Positions 1 through 6,478 of a DNA stretch of 7,732 bases are shown in pieces. Under the pieces are notes generated by a model. The model saw only the letters and a list, made by a program, of their open reading frames with translations. It made no database searches and was not told where the DNA came from. Source of the DNA: an uncultured Roseburia sp. (lineage in GTDB: Bacteria > Bacillota > Clostridia > Lachnospirales > Lachnospiraceae); NCBI GenBank assembly GCA_947564765.1, contig CANODN010000091.1:1-7732 (forward strand). The letters are read 5' to 3'. A program made the translations under genes and the position numbers. Positions within the stretch are counted from its first letter, which is position 1. Every line of letters begins with the position of its first letter.

Positions 1-617
1 AAATTGTCCAGCAAATGAATATTACTATACTCATATGCTGCAAAAATCTGGTAAGCAAATACATAATCCTCTGTATAGATAAAAATATAATGATCTTTTT
101 CAAATAATTCGGGATCTTCAAAATTATGTAAGGATGTGAACATGGTTCCATCCTTTAAATTATGCCCGTATAGGACGGTATGTGTATCGGAAAAGTCTTT
201 TTCATTGTAATCTTCGGTATAAATACAGCCGGGATATCCTTCTGTTCCGTCGATATTGTGGTTTAAATAATAGCTGTTGTCTTTCGGATGCTGAAGTATG
301 GGATAGTCCACATCAGTATCCGGCACATAGATCCATGCATAGATATCTTCGCTTTCCCCATGCAAAGCATCCCAATCCAGATGTTTTTCCGGGATATCCG
401 GCAAAGGTCTGGTCAGAGGCGTTTCCGTTCCTGGCTCCATTTCCGTTTCTGAATCCGGCATAACCTGTGTTTCGCTTGCCATTTCTTCGTATGCAGACGC
501 GGCATTCCTGCGGCGCATGGTATCATTTATAAGATAAAAGGCAGCAATCACTGCAGCTGCGGCAAATACAATACCTGCGGCAAGCCAGATTTTCTTATTA
601 TCCTTCTTTTGCTCCAT
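1..617 (-). CDS. srtB: Class B sortase (SrtB-type), 3' end missing
   Basis: Membrane-anchored transpeptidase that would attach a sorting-signal protein to the cell wall or assemble a surface structure; it acts outside the membrane. Only the first 205 residues are in the window. Residues 1-9 are a short charged Lys-rich cytoplasmic end, about 11-30 form a single Ala-rich membrane helix, about 40-75 are an acidic, Pro-containing linker, and the sortase fold begins near residue 80. Family wording is clear: YAWIYVPDTDVDYPIL (93-108), YYLNHN (116-121), then TVLYGHNLKDGTMF (147-160), which closely matches the SrtB block around the catalytic His (His152 here). The catalytic Cys and Arg should follow beyond the left edge and cannot be checked. 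The ATG at 617 is preceded by GGAG and by a near-consensus promoter, so the start is firm. No substrate with a sorting signal is visible nearby. The class is confident; the exact gene symbol is less so. Confidence 0.9.
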   Translation of the reverse strand, partial: MEQKKDNKKIWLAAGIVFAAAAVIAAFYLINDTMRRRNAASAYEEMASETQVMPDSETEMEPGTETPLTRPLPDIPEKHLDWDALHGESEDIYAWIYVPDTDVDYPILQHPKDNSYYLNHNIDGTEGYPGCIYTEDYNEKDFSDTHTVLYGHNLKDGTMFTSLHNFEDPELFEKDHYIFIYTEDYVFAYQIFAAYEYSNIHLLDN

Positions 618-626
618 GTTTCAACA

Positions 627-633
627 CACTCCA
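627..633 (-). promoter_or_regulatory. Ribosome binding site of the sortase gene
   Basis: On the minus strand the bases before the ATG at 617 read TTGGAGTGTGTTGAAAC. The GGAG core lies about 11 bases before the start codon, at the long end of the usual spacing but the only candidate. Confidence 0.55.
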
Positions 634-658
634 ATTTTTCTTCTGATCAAACAGTAAT

Positions 659-687
659 ATCATAGCAATAGAAGTGTTTTTTGTCAA
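659..687 (-). promoter_or_regulatory. Sigma-A promoter of the sortase gene
   Basis: On the minus strand there is a perfect TTGACA (-35, 682-687), a 17-base spacer, and TATGAT (-10, 659-664, one mismatch to TATAAT). Transcription would begin near 651-653 and leave a leader of about 35 bases before the ATG at 617. This makes the sortase an independent transcription unit, separate from the hydrogenase operon upstream. Confidence 0.85.
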
Positions 688-752
688 TCATTCCGTATTT
701 TTCAACTACTCTTCGGCAATGAAATGCATTTTACATACTTGTATCATACAGT

Positions 753-853
753 ATGGGGCTGCCGCATTAAGAGAACTCATACAAGATACAGCCGTTTTGA
801 TCTCTCATATACGCTGTATCCCGTATGCATTCTGCTTAGTGCGGCAGCCCCAT
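753..853. repeat. 101-base imperfect palindrome (long hairpin; MITE-like or structured RNA)
   Basis: The outer arms ATGGGGCTGCCGCATTAAG (753-771) and CTTAGTGCGGCAGCCCCAT (835-853) pair over 19 bases with one T-G wobble (767/839). Pairing then continues inward past a single-base bulge (834): AGAA/TTCT (772-775 with 830-833), a 2x2 mismatch, CATAC/GTATG (778-782 with 823-827), a second 2x2 mismatch (AA/CC), and GATACAGC/GCTGTATC (785-792 with 813-820). The loop is about 20 bases (793-812). In total about 36 pairs lie in one nearly continuous stem. Neither strand has a T-tract after the stem, so it is not a standard intrinsic terminator. Such elements between genes are often non-autonomous transposon derivatives or dispersed palindromic repeats; a structured RNA or an mRNA 3'-end stabiliser for the hyd transcript is the alternative. 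The pairing is seen directly; the role is inference. Confidence 0.8.
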
Positions 854-920
854 GGTTATACATAGAAAAGAATAACTATTCAGCTCCTGTCTTCATCGTT
901 GCGGCAATTCCACAATTTTC

Positions 921-2609
921 TTAATGAAGATTCCTATGTAACAATTTATGCTCTTTTCCTTTCAGGAAATCCTGATACAATGCCTGGATTGCAGGATTTT
1001 CATCTGCGGATTTGATGTTGGAATTCTGATCTACCTTGTAGATTCCTTCCATTCTCCGCTTCTTGGTTCTCGGTCCTGCCGGTCCCGGCTGGCCGCCGCC
1101 CATGATACATCCTCTCTTACAAGCCATAACTTCTACAAAATCGTATTTTACCTCGCCTGCCTTGATACGGTCTAACAGCTTTCCTGCATTGGCAAGGCCG
1201 TTTACAACAGCAATGCGGACTTCTCTGCCGCCATGCTCAATCACAGCCTCTTTGATGCCATCCTCTCCCCGTACTCCGGTAAAGCTGATCTCCTGCAATG
1301 CCTGGTAATCCTTTTTGTCAGAAAGACGGCGAAGCACTGCCTCTGTCACACCGCCCGTTACGCCGAAAATAGCGCCGCCGCCGGATGCCAGTGAAAACGG
1401 CATGTCCGCAGATTCTCCCTGAATCTTATCAAACTGAATACCCATTTGCTTGATCATACGGATCACTTCTGTTGTCGTCAGTACAAAATCCGTATCCTGC
1501 ATGCCGTCCGTGAAATTATCTTCTCTTAAAATCTCTCCCTTTTTGGCCGTACATGGCATAATGGATACGATCACTGTTTTTTTGCCTTCTTTTGCATCCA
1601 GTTCTTTATAGTATTCCTTTAACACTGCGGAAAACATACCCTGGGGAGAACGGCAGGTGGAAAGATTTCCTGCAAATTCCGGATATTTCTTTTCACAATA
1701 TTTTACCCAGCCCGGACAGCAGGAGGTAAAGAGCGGAAGATTTTCACCGCTTTCCAAACGCTCTGCAAATTCCGCAGACTCCTCCATAACTGTTAAATCT
1801 GCCGCAAAGTTGGTATCGTAAATCTCGTCAAAGCCCATAATACGAAGCGCCTCTACCAGTTTTCCAAAGGAGTTTTTGCCTTTTGGAATCTGGAAATGAT
1901 CGCCCACTGCAATCCGGACAGAAGGTGCAACCTGTGCAACCACCCGGATATTTTTATCTTCAATGGCATCCCAGACAACGGTAACATTCGACCGAATGGA
2001 AAGGGCCGAGGTAGGACAGACAGCCGCACACTGACCGCAGCCTACACAGTCTGTTTCACTGAGTTTTTTATTAAATGCCGGCATAACCCTTGTTTTCGAA
2101 CCGCGGAATGCAAAGTTAATTGCGCCGACTCCCTGGATTTCATCACAGGTACGGACACAGTCACCACAAAGAATACATTTATTGGGGTCCAATACGATAC
2201 TGGGTGAACTCATATCAATGGGACATTCTTCTTTTGTCTTGGGGAAACGAACCTCATGCACGCCGACTTTATAAGCCAGTGACTGCAGCTCGCACATACC
2301 GTTTTTGTGACAAACGGTACAATCCCTGTCATGAGACGCTAACAGCAATTCAATCATCAGCTTCCGGTAGCTCTGGATGCGCTTGGTATTCGTATAAATT
2401 ACCATACCCGGTCTCGGCTGTTCGGAACAGGATGCAAAAATTCTTCCTCTGTCATCTTCTACCACACACATACGGCAGGCGCCGTAAATGGACAGCTCCG
2501 AATGATAACAGAATGTGGGAAGATCGATTCCCGCCTTACGAATCAGGGAAAGTACGTTTTTCTCCCCTTCGATCGGCACTCTCTTTGAATCTATTGTAAT
2601 ATAATCCAT
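921..2609 (-). CDS. hydA: [FeFe] hydrogenase catalytic subunit HydA (NAD(H)/ferredoxin-linked trimeric type)
   Basis: Catalytic subunit of a cytoplasmic HydABC-type hydrogenase; reversibly reduces protons to H2 at the H-cluster. The 562 residues hold, in order: a plant-type [2Fe-2S] domain (Cys34, 45, 48, 61), a His-Cys3 [4Fe-4S] site (His93, Cys97, 100, 106), two ferredoxin [4Fe-4S] clusters (Cys145/148/151/155 and 188/191/194/198), then the H domain. H-cluster motifs are L1 TSCCPGW (295-301), L2 MPCTAKK (351-357) and L3 MACKRGCIMGGGQP (495-508), giving ligands Cys298, 353, 497 and 501. Counterparts of the proton path known from Clostridium CpI are present (Cys297, Glu277, Glu280, Ser317, Arg284), so the enzyme should be active and not a sensor. 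L3 has Lys-Arg where many homologues have Pro-Gly or His-Gly. It lacks the extra C-terminal [2Fe-2S] domain of Thermotoga HydA. It is the last gene of hydCBA, 12 bases after hydB, with a strong AGGAGG. Confidence 0.96.
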   Translation of the reverse strand: MDYITIDSKRVPIEGEKNVLSLIRKAGIDLPTFCYHSELSIYGACRMCVVEDDRGRIFASCSEQPRPGMVIYTNTKRIQSYRKLMIELLLASHDRDCTVCHKNGMCELQSLAYKVGVHEVRFPKTKEECPIDMSSPSIVLDPNKCILCGDCVRTCDEIQGVGAINFAFRGSKTRVMPAFNKKLSETDCVGCGQCAAVCPTSALSIRSNVTVVWDAIEDKNIRVVAQVAPSVRIAVGDHFQIPKGKNSFGKLVEALRIMGFDEIYDTNFAADLTVMEESAEFAERLESGENLPLFTSCCPGWVKYCEKKYPEFAGNLSTCRSPQGMFSAVLKEYYKELDAKEGKKTVIVSIMPCTAKKGEILREDNFTDGMQDTDFVLTTTEVIRMIKQMGIQFDKIQGESADMPFSLASGGGAIFGVTGGVTEAVLRRLSDKKDYQALQEISFTGVRGEDGIKEAVIEHGGREVRIAVVNGLANAGKLLDRIKAGEVKYDFVEVMACKRGCIMGGGQPGPAGPRTKKRRMEGIYKVDQNSNIKSADENPAIQALYQDFLKGKEHKLLHRNLH

Positions 2610-2617
2610 CTTATGTT

Positions 2618-2623
2618 CCTCCT
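2618..2623 (-). promoter_or_regulatory. Ribosome binding site of hydA overlapping the hydB stop codon
   Basis: A perfect AGGAGG on the minus strand lies 8 bases before the hydA ATG and shares bases with the hydB stop codon TAG (2622-2624). This suits coupled translation of the two subunits, with a strong site for hydA. Confidence 0.85.
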
Positions 2624-4514
2624 AACTTTCTTTCACAATCGCACCAAACGGGCAGTTATCCAGACAGGTTCCGCACTTGATGCAGGCTGTCTGATCAATC
2701 ACAAAGGGTTCTTTCACTTTTCCGCTGATTGCATTCACCGGACAGTTTCTTGCACACTTGGAGCATCCCTTACATACATCCGGCAGAATCTTATAATTCA
2801 ACAATGCCTGACAGGTACCGGTCGCACAGCGTTTTTCTACCACATGCTCTAAATATTCTTCCCTGAAATTCCGAAGGGTGGACAGTACCGGCAGTGCAGC
2901 GCTCTTTCCAAGTCCGCAGAGCGCCGTATTTTTAATCGCCTCTCCAAGCTCTTCCAGCATCGTCAGAGATTCTTCCGTACCCTTCCCTGCCACGATATCT
3001 TCCAAAATATCTAACATCTGCTTCGTGCCTTCCCGGCAGGGCACACATTTCCCGCAGCTTTCGTTCTGGGTAAAGTTCATGAAGAACCGGGCAACCTCTA
3101 CCATACAGGTATTCTCATCCATAACCACCAGACCGCCGGAACCGATCATGGCATTTAATTTCTTCAGGGAATCAAAATCCAGTTCCACTTCCAGATTGTT
3201 CGTCACCAGACAGCCGCCGGAAGGTCCGCCGATCTGTACGGCTTTAAAGGGAACGTCATTTTTGACGCCGCCGCCGATGTCATAGACAATCTTGCGCAGC
3301 TTGGTTCCCATGGGAACTTCAATCAATCCGGTATGCTTTACACTTCCTGTCAGTGCAAATGCCTTCGTTCCAGGACTTCCTTCTGTTCCAATGGTATGGT
3401 ACCATTCAGCGCCTTCTGTAATAATCATAGGTACATTGGCATATGTCTCTACGTTGTTCAAAACCGTTGGTTTTGCAAACAAGCCCTGCTCTACCGTCCT
3501 CGGCGGTTTTGTTCTGGGCATTCCTCTCTCACCTTCAATGGAAGCTGTCAGAGCGCTTCCTTCTCCGCATACGAATGCACCTGCACCGCGATTGATATGT
3601 ATATGGAAGGAAAATTCAGTCCCTAAAATATGATCTCCCAAAAGCCCTGCTTCTTCCGCCTGGGCAATCGCTGTCTTTAAGCGGTTGATGGCAAGGGGAT
3701 ATTCTGCACGGACATAGATGTATCCTTCCGATGCTCCAACGGCATATCCGGCAATCATCATACCTTCTAACATCTTATGGGGATCTCCCTCCATAACACT
3801 TCGGTCCATAAAAGCTCCCGGATCTCCCTCGTCACCGTTGCAGACAATATATTTCTCTTCTACCTGCTGGCGGGCTACCTGCTGCCATTTATAGCCGGTC
3901 TTAAATCCGCCGCCGCCTCTTCCGCGCAAATCAGAATCTGAAATTTCTTTTACTACATCCTCCGGCGTCATTTCAAACAAAACCTTTTCCAAAGCCTGAT
4001 ATCCGCCTACGGCAAGATATTCATTCATATTTTCCGCATCAATATGACCGCAGTTTTTGAGTACCAGTCTTGTCTGCTGCTCATAGAAAGGAATCTTCTC
4101 CTGCGTTTCATATTTCACGCCGTCTGCTTCATAAAGCAGTCTTTCTACCGGACGGTCGTTTCGTATGGTCTCTTCAAAAATTTCCTCACAGTCCTCTTCT
4201 TTGACTTTGACGTAAAGATAATTCTTCGGCTCAATACGAACCAATGGTCCCATTTCACAAAAACCATGACAGCCGCTGCGCTTTACGCCTGTGTGGGAAA
4301 GACCTTTGTCGTTGTGCGCGATTTCTGCTCCAAACTCTACCTCTACGCCTTCCTCCTGCGCCGCCAGCTCCAAAAATTTATCATAAATCTTAGCAGAACC
4401 ACCTGCCAGACATCCCGTACCTGCACAGACCAAAATACGGTGTGTGGGCTTTTGCATTGCTTCTTTCGCTTCTATGCGCTTTTTCTTCAAATCTTCTCTA
4501 TTCTCTAATCTCAT
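2622..4514 (-). CDS. hydB: NuoF-like diaphorase subunit HydB of the [FeFe] hydrogenase
   Basis: Binds FMN and NAD(H) and passes electrons between the nucleotide, ferredoxin and HydA; in HydABC enzymes it is the proposed site of electron bifurcation. Domains over 630 residues: a thioredoxin-like [2Fe-2S] domain (Cys30, 35, 82, 86); a NuoF core with the FMN Gly-rich loop GRGGGGFKTG (198-207) and CNGDEGDPGAF (225-235); an SLBB-like region; the NuoF [4Fe-4S] motif (Cys487, 490, 493, 533); and a C-terminal ferredoxin domain with two [4Fe-4S] clusters (Cys581/584/587/591 and 611/614/617/621). The fused N-terminal domain marks the trimeric HydABC arrangement, since four-subunit Hnd enzymes carry it as separate HndB. 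A Cys-X4-Cys pair (563, 568) before the ferredoxin part could be structural. Unusual: the segment that reads GEET in complex I NuoF is GEGS here (317-320). The start ATG overlaps the hydC stop codon by 4 bases (ATGA), so translation is probably coupled. Confidence 0.95.
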   Translation of the reverse strand: MRLENREDLKKKRIEAKEAMQKPTHRILVCAGTGCLAGGSAKIYDKFLELAAQEEGVEVEFGAEIAHNDKGLSHTGVKRSGCHGFCEMGPLVRIEPKNYLYVKVKEEDCEEIFEETIRNDRPVERLLYEADGVKYETQEKIPFYEQQTRLVLKNCGHIDAENMNEYLAVGGYQALEKVLFEMTPEDVVKEISDSDLRGRGGGGFKTGYKWQQVARQQVEEKYIVCNGDEGDPGAFMDRSVMEGDPHKMLEGMMIAGYAVGASEGYIYVRAEYPLAINRLKTAIAQAEEAGLLGDHILGTEFSFHIHINRGAGAFVCGEGSALTASIEGERGMPRTKPPRTVEQGLFAKPTVLNNVETYANVPMIITEGAEWYHTIGTEGSPGTKAFALTGSVKHTGLIEVPMGTKLRKIVYDIGGGVKNDVPFKAVQIGGPSGGCLVTNNLEVELDFDSLKKLNAMIGSGGLVVMDENTCMVEVARFFMNFTQNESCGKCVPCREGTKQMLDILEDIVAGKGTEESLTMLEELGEAIKNTALCGLGKSAALPVLSTLRNFREEYLEHVVEKRCATGTCQALLNYKILPDVCKGCSKCARNCPVNAISGKVKEPFVIDQTACIKCGTCLDNCPFGAIVKES

Positions 4515-4993
4515 TGATTCTCTGCACCTTTCAATTCTTCAAATAATTCATGTACCTTTTCCGGCGTCATGGCCGGATGAACCACATCATTCACTGTCAG
4601 TACCGGAGCTAATCCACAGGCACCCAGGCAGGATACCGTCTCTAATGTAAAAAGCATATCCTCCGTCGTGCTCTTTCCTTTCCCGAGTCCTGTTTCCTTG
4701 TAGATCTGTTCCAGAATAGCCGTTGATTTGCGCACATGACAAGCTGTACCGTCGCATACGCGGATGACGTATTTTCCTTTTGCATCAAAGGAAAAATTCT
4801 CATAAAAAGTCGCCACACTGTAAGCCTTTGCCTCGTTGATCCCCAAACATTTTGCTACATAACTAAGCAGTTCCGGCGGAAGATACCGGTAATGGTTTTG
4901 GATATCCTGAATAATCGGTATCAAAAACCGCTGCTCCGTTCCATGCTGGCTGATGATTTCATCTGCCTTGTCATAATAAGATTGTTCTAACAT
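4511..4993 (-). CDS. hydC: NuoE-like [2Fe-2S] subunit HydC of the [FeFe] hydrogenase
   Basis: Small electron-transfer subunit that pairs with HydB in the diaphorase part of the complex. Its 160 residues match the usual NuoE/HydC length. A helical N-terminal half (about 1-65, with the NuoE-like IPIIQDIQ...YLPPELL and AYSVATFY segments) is followed by a thioredoxin-like [2Fe-2S] domain. The ligands are Cys80 and Cys85 (in VCDGTACHVR) and Cys122 and Cys126 (in SCLGACGLAP). It is first in the order hydC-hydB-hydA, as in other trimeric hydrogenase operons. The ATG at 4993 has GGAGGG five bases upstream. The 98 bases before it, back to the lipoprotein stop codon, show no convincing promoter or terminator, so it may be read at least partly from the lipoprotein promoter. 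A complex I NuoE is unlikely, because the next gene pair ends in HydA and not in Nuo subunits. Confidence 0.94.
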   Translation of the reverse strand: MLEQSYYDKADEIISQHGTEQRFLIPIIQDIQNHYRYLPPELLSYVAKCLGINEAKAYSVATFYENFSFDAKGKYVIRVCDGTACHVRKSTAILEQIYKETGLGKGKSTTEDMLFTLETVSCLGACGLAPVLTVNDVVHPAMTPEKVHELFEELKGAENQ

Positions 4994-4998
4994 GTTTA

Positions 4999-5004
4999 CC
5001 CTCC
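4999..5004 (-). promoter_or_regulatory. Ribosome binding site of hydC
   Basis: GGAGGG on the minus strand, five bases before the ATG at 4993. It confirms the hydC start and is the translation entry point for the coupled hydC-hydB pair. Confidence 0.75.
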
Positions 5005-5091
5005 ATTTTATTTTTAGTCTTTTTACAGACCAGGTTTCTTTTGTTTGTTCATAATAGTTTAAACACCTTCTCCACTGCGTTCACACTATTG

Positions 5092-6000
5092 CTAATATAA
5101 GGAAATATTATTGATGACGCTCTGATAAATACACTCCATCCCCGCATCATTGGGATGTGCCGCCACAACCTCGTTACTGATCTTGTGCTGTTTGCCATCT
5201 GCACCTGTCACTTCCGTATTCAGAGCCGATTTGTAGGAACTTTCATAACCGTTTAAAAAAGTCGTCATTTCAATAAATGTAATATTATGTTCTTTGCAGG
5301 CCGCTTTTTTCGCCGATTCAATATCTTCTGAGGGCCAGAGCATTTCACCCAGCATGAGAATCTGCGCATTGGGAGCTTTTTCTTTGATAAACTTTACAAG
5401 AGCAGAATAATCCTGATTCAGCGTATCTTTATATTCTGTAATATTTTCTCCTGTCTGTATCGTAACCAGGTTGGTGTTTTCATCGAAATATTTTGCATAA
5501 TCTGAGAGAAGGGAATCTCTCTTCTGCGCCACTTCCCATTCTTTCAAATCCAATACCGTGGTATTCACTTCTTTTGAAGTCTGGTTCCCAAGCCAGTTTG
5601 CAACCAGGTGAACATAGTCTTTCTCTTCCGAAGACGCTGCCATGCCCCAGCTGCCCCACCATAAGTTCTCGTCAATTTCATTGCAGGTTATGGAATTTCC
5701 AAGAGCAACGTAATCATACGTATCTTCCGTTGCAGCAATTCCTTCCATCTCCTGCTCCTCTGTCTCGGCTGCATCATCCGTATCGTCGTCGTAATCTTCA
5801 TAATCCTCATCATCTGTCCCGCTGTCTGTCTGAGATTGATTTATTTTAAATGCAGATCTTACTTCCGATCTTTTCCTTTGAGGCTTTCTGTTTGAATGTG
5901 CAGAAGCCTGCGAGGAATCTCCATTCTGCATCAGCTGACAGCCGGAAAAAAGAAGAAGCGTGCAAATTAATATCCATATAACATAATTTCTTTTTTTCAT
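5092..6000 (-). CDS. Lipoprotein with SGNH-hydrolase-like domain
   Basis: Predicted surface lipoprotein of 302 residues; probable ester hydrolase acting on cell-wall or extracellular carbohydrate, but the substrate is unknown. Residues 1-20 are a signal peptide (MKKR charge, hydrophobic core) ending in a lipobox FSGC, lipidated at Cys21. A basic stretch follows, then a very acidic linker (about 59-86, 17 of 28 residues Asp or Glu). The SGNH part shows block I as VALGNSIT (nucleophile Ser103), WWGSWGMAASS, a GEN motif near 184-186 in place of GxND, and AHPNDAGM with His282. The usual Asp three residues before that His is Val279, so the catalytic set is atypical. I chose ATG 6000 because GAGGA lies 7 bases upstream. 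The in-frame GTG at 6033 has no ribosome binding site and sits at about the transcription start of the promoter at 6038-6066. No functional link to the hydrogenase is evident. Confidence 0.82.
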   Translation of the reverse strand: MKKRNYVIWILICTLLLFSGCQLMQNGDSSQASAHSNRKPQRKRSEVRSAFKINQSQTDSGTDDEDYEDYDDDTDDAAETEEQEMEGIAATEDTYDYVALGNSITCNEIDENLWWGSWGMAASSEEKDYVHLVANWLGNQTSKEVNTTVLDLKEWEVAQKRDSLLSDYAKYFDENTNLVTIQTGENITEYKDTLNQDYSALVKFIKEKAPNAQILMLGEMLWPSEDIESAKKAACKEHNITFIEMTTFLNGYESSYKSALNTEVTGADGKQHKISNEVVAAHPNDAGMECIYQSVINNISLY

Positions 6001-6007
6001 ACACAAA

Positions 6008-6012
6008 TCCTC
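6008..6012 (-). promoter_or_regulatory. Ribosome binding site deciding the lipoprotein start
   Basis: GAGGA on the minus strand, 7 bases before the ATG at 6000. It places the start 11 codons inside the longest open frame, so the signal peptide begins MKKR as expected for a lipoprotein. Confidence 0.75.
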
Positions 6013-6037
6013 ATTTCTGCGAAATATTTTCACTTTT

Positions 6038-6066
6038 ATTATAATTGAATCGATTTGACTTTACAA
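6038..6066 (-). promoter_or_regulatory. Sigma-A promoter of the lipoprotein gene
   Basis: On the minus strand TTGTAA (-35, 6061-6066), a 17-base spacer, and a perfect TATAAT (-10, 6038-6043). Transcription would start near 6030-6032, about 30 bases before the ATG. It may also supply the hydrogenase genes by read-through, since no terminator is apparent after the lipoprotein gene. Confidence 0.8.
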
Positions 6067-6097
6067 TATATGGTTCGAAAAGATATTCAGTAAATCA

Positions 6098-6316
6098 ATG
6101 CCAATCGATAAATGCATACGGAATGCGGAACAAAGCAATCATAGAAATCCTGTAGAAAAATCAGATACTAAAAAGACAAAAAGAAATGCACAAAATGAAA
6201 AATCAGTTTCTGATAATAAAAATAAGGAAAAGACGTTTCTGCCGTCTTTCCCTGTCAGAAATTCTAATATTAATAAGATAACATATAATGCTGTTTTTGT
6301 CAAAAGTGAGAAGTAA
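6098..6316 (+). CDS. Doubtful small hypothetical ORF, hydrophilic
   Basis: A 72-codon frame rich in Lys, Asn, Ser and Glu, with no hydrophobic core, signal or motif that I recognise. The composition is largely what A-rich DNA would give in any frame. No Shine-Dalgarno sequence precedes the ATG. It is on the opposite strand to every confident gene in the window. It overlaps the next frame by 29 bases in a different phase. I cannot assign a function, and it may not be a gene. Confidence 0.2.
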   Translation: MPIDKCIRNAEQSNHRNPVEKSDTKKTKRNAQNEKSVSDNKNKEKTFLPSFPVRNSNINKITYNAVFVKSEK

Positions 6317-6473
6317 CGCCTCTTTGCGCTCTAACCATATTTCCAATAGCTTCTTCAACAGCAGCATTCAAACTATAGAACCAGAAATCCGCTTAAGAGA
6401 AAAGGAACTGGAAAAAGCCGCTTTGCAAAGAGATATACAAAAATATCACCTTTCTACGGAAGATTTTCGATAA
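6288..6473 (+). CDS. Doubtful small hypothetical ORF with a charged C-terminal helix
   Basis: A 61-codon frame whose second half (about residues 33-61) reads like a real soluble protein end: a charged, probably helical run (EIRLREKELEKAALQR) followed by KYHLSTEDFR and a stop. The first half is Ser- and Asn-rich and less protein-like. No ribosome binding site is visible before the ATG. The stop lies only about 6 bases before the hairpin terminator at 6479-6523, which would suit the 3' end of a plus-strand gene. One reading is the surviving C-terminal end of a gene whose upstream part (perhaps 6098-6316) has decayed or shifted frame. I do not recognise the family. Confidence 0.3.
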   Translation: MLFLSKVRSNASLRSNHISNSFFNSSIQTIEPEIRLREKELEKAALQRDIQKYHLSTEDFR

Positions 6474-6478
6474 ATAAT

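Larger units (their letters stand above)
618..920. other. Intergenic region between hydA and the sortase gene
   Basis: This stretch of 303 bases holds the sortase promoter and ribosome binding site (618-687), a 101-base imperfect palindrome (753-853), and about 65 bases after the hydA stop codon in which I see no convincing T-tract terminator. A small GAAT/ATTC inverted repeat (870-881) followed by TTTTC on the minus strand is too weak to call. The short plus-strand reading frames here (674-865, 724-924) run straight through the palindrome, lack good ribosome binding sites, and are not treated as genes. Confidence 0.7.

Noticed and set aside
753..853. Palindrome as a standard rho-independent terminator for hydCBA
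   Set aside because: The stem is far longer than usual, and no T-run follows it on either strand.
674..924. Two short plus-strand frames in the hydA-sortase interval
   Set aside because: They read through the palindrome and the hydA end, have no ribosome binding site and no protein-like composition.
2120..2599. A 159-codon plus-strand frame opposite hydA
   Set aside because: It is the antisense shadow of a strongly supported hydrogenase gene with all cluster ligands intact.
5020..5037. Small hairpin GTCT/AGAC before hydC as a terminator
   Set aside because: It has only a few pairs and no T-tract on the minus strand; the following bases are A-rich.
5040..5070. Possible Rex operator upstream of hydC (TGTTTAA ... 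TGAACAA)
   Set aside because: The half-sites are 7 bases apart where Rex sites have 4, and at the correct spacing the left half does not match TTGTTAA.
6001..6033. GTG at 6033 as the start of the lipoprotein
   Set aside because: It has no ribosome binding site, lies at the predicted transcription start, and would add 11 residues before an otherwise normal signal peptide; ATG 6000 has GAGGA.
6046..6073. Plus-strand promoter TTGAAT-16-TATATG for the small ORFs
   Set aside because: Only four of six bases match in each box, and it overlaps the better minus-strand promoter; mentioned only as a weak possibility.
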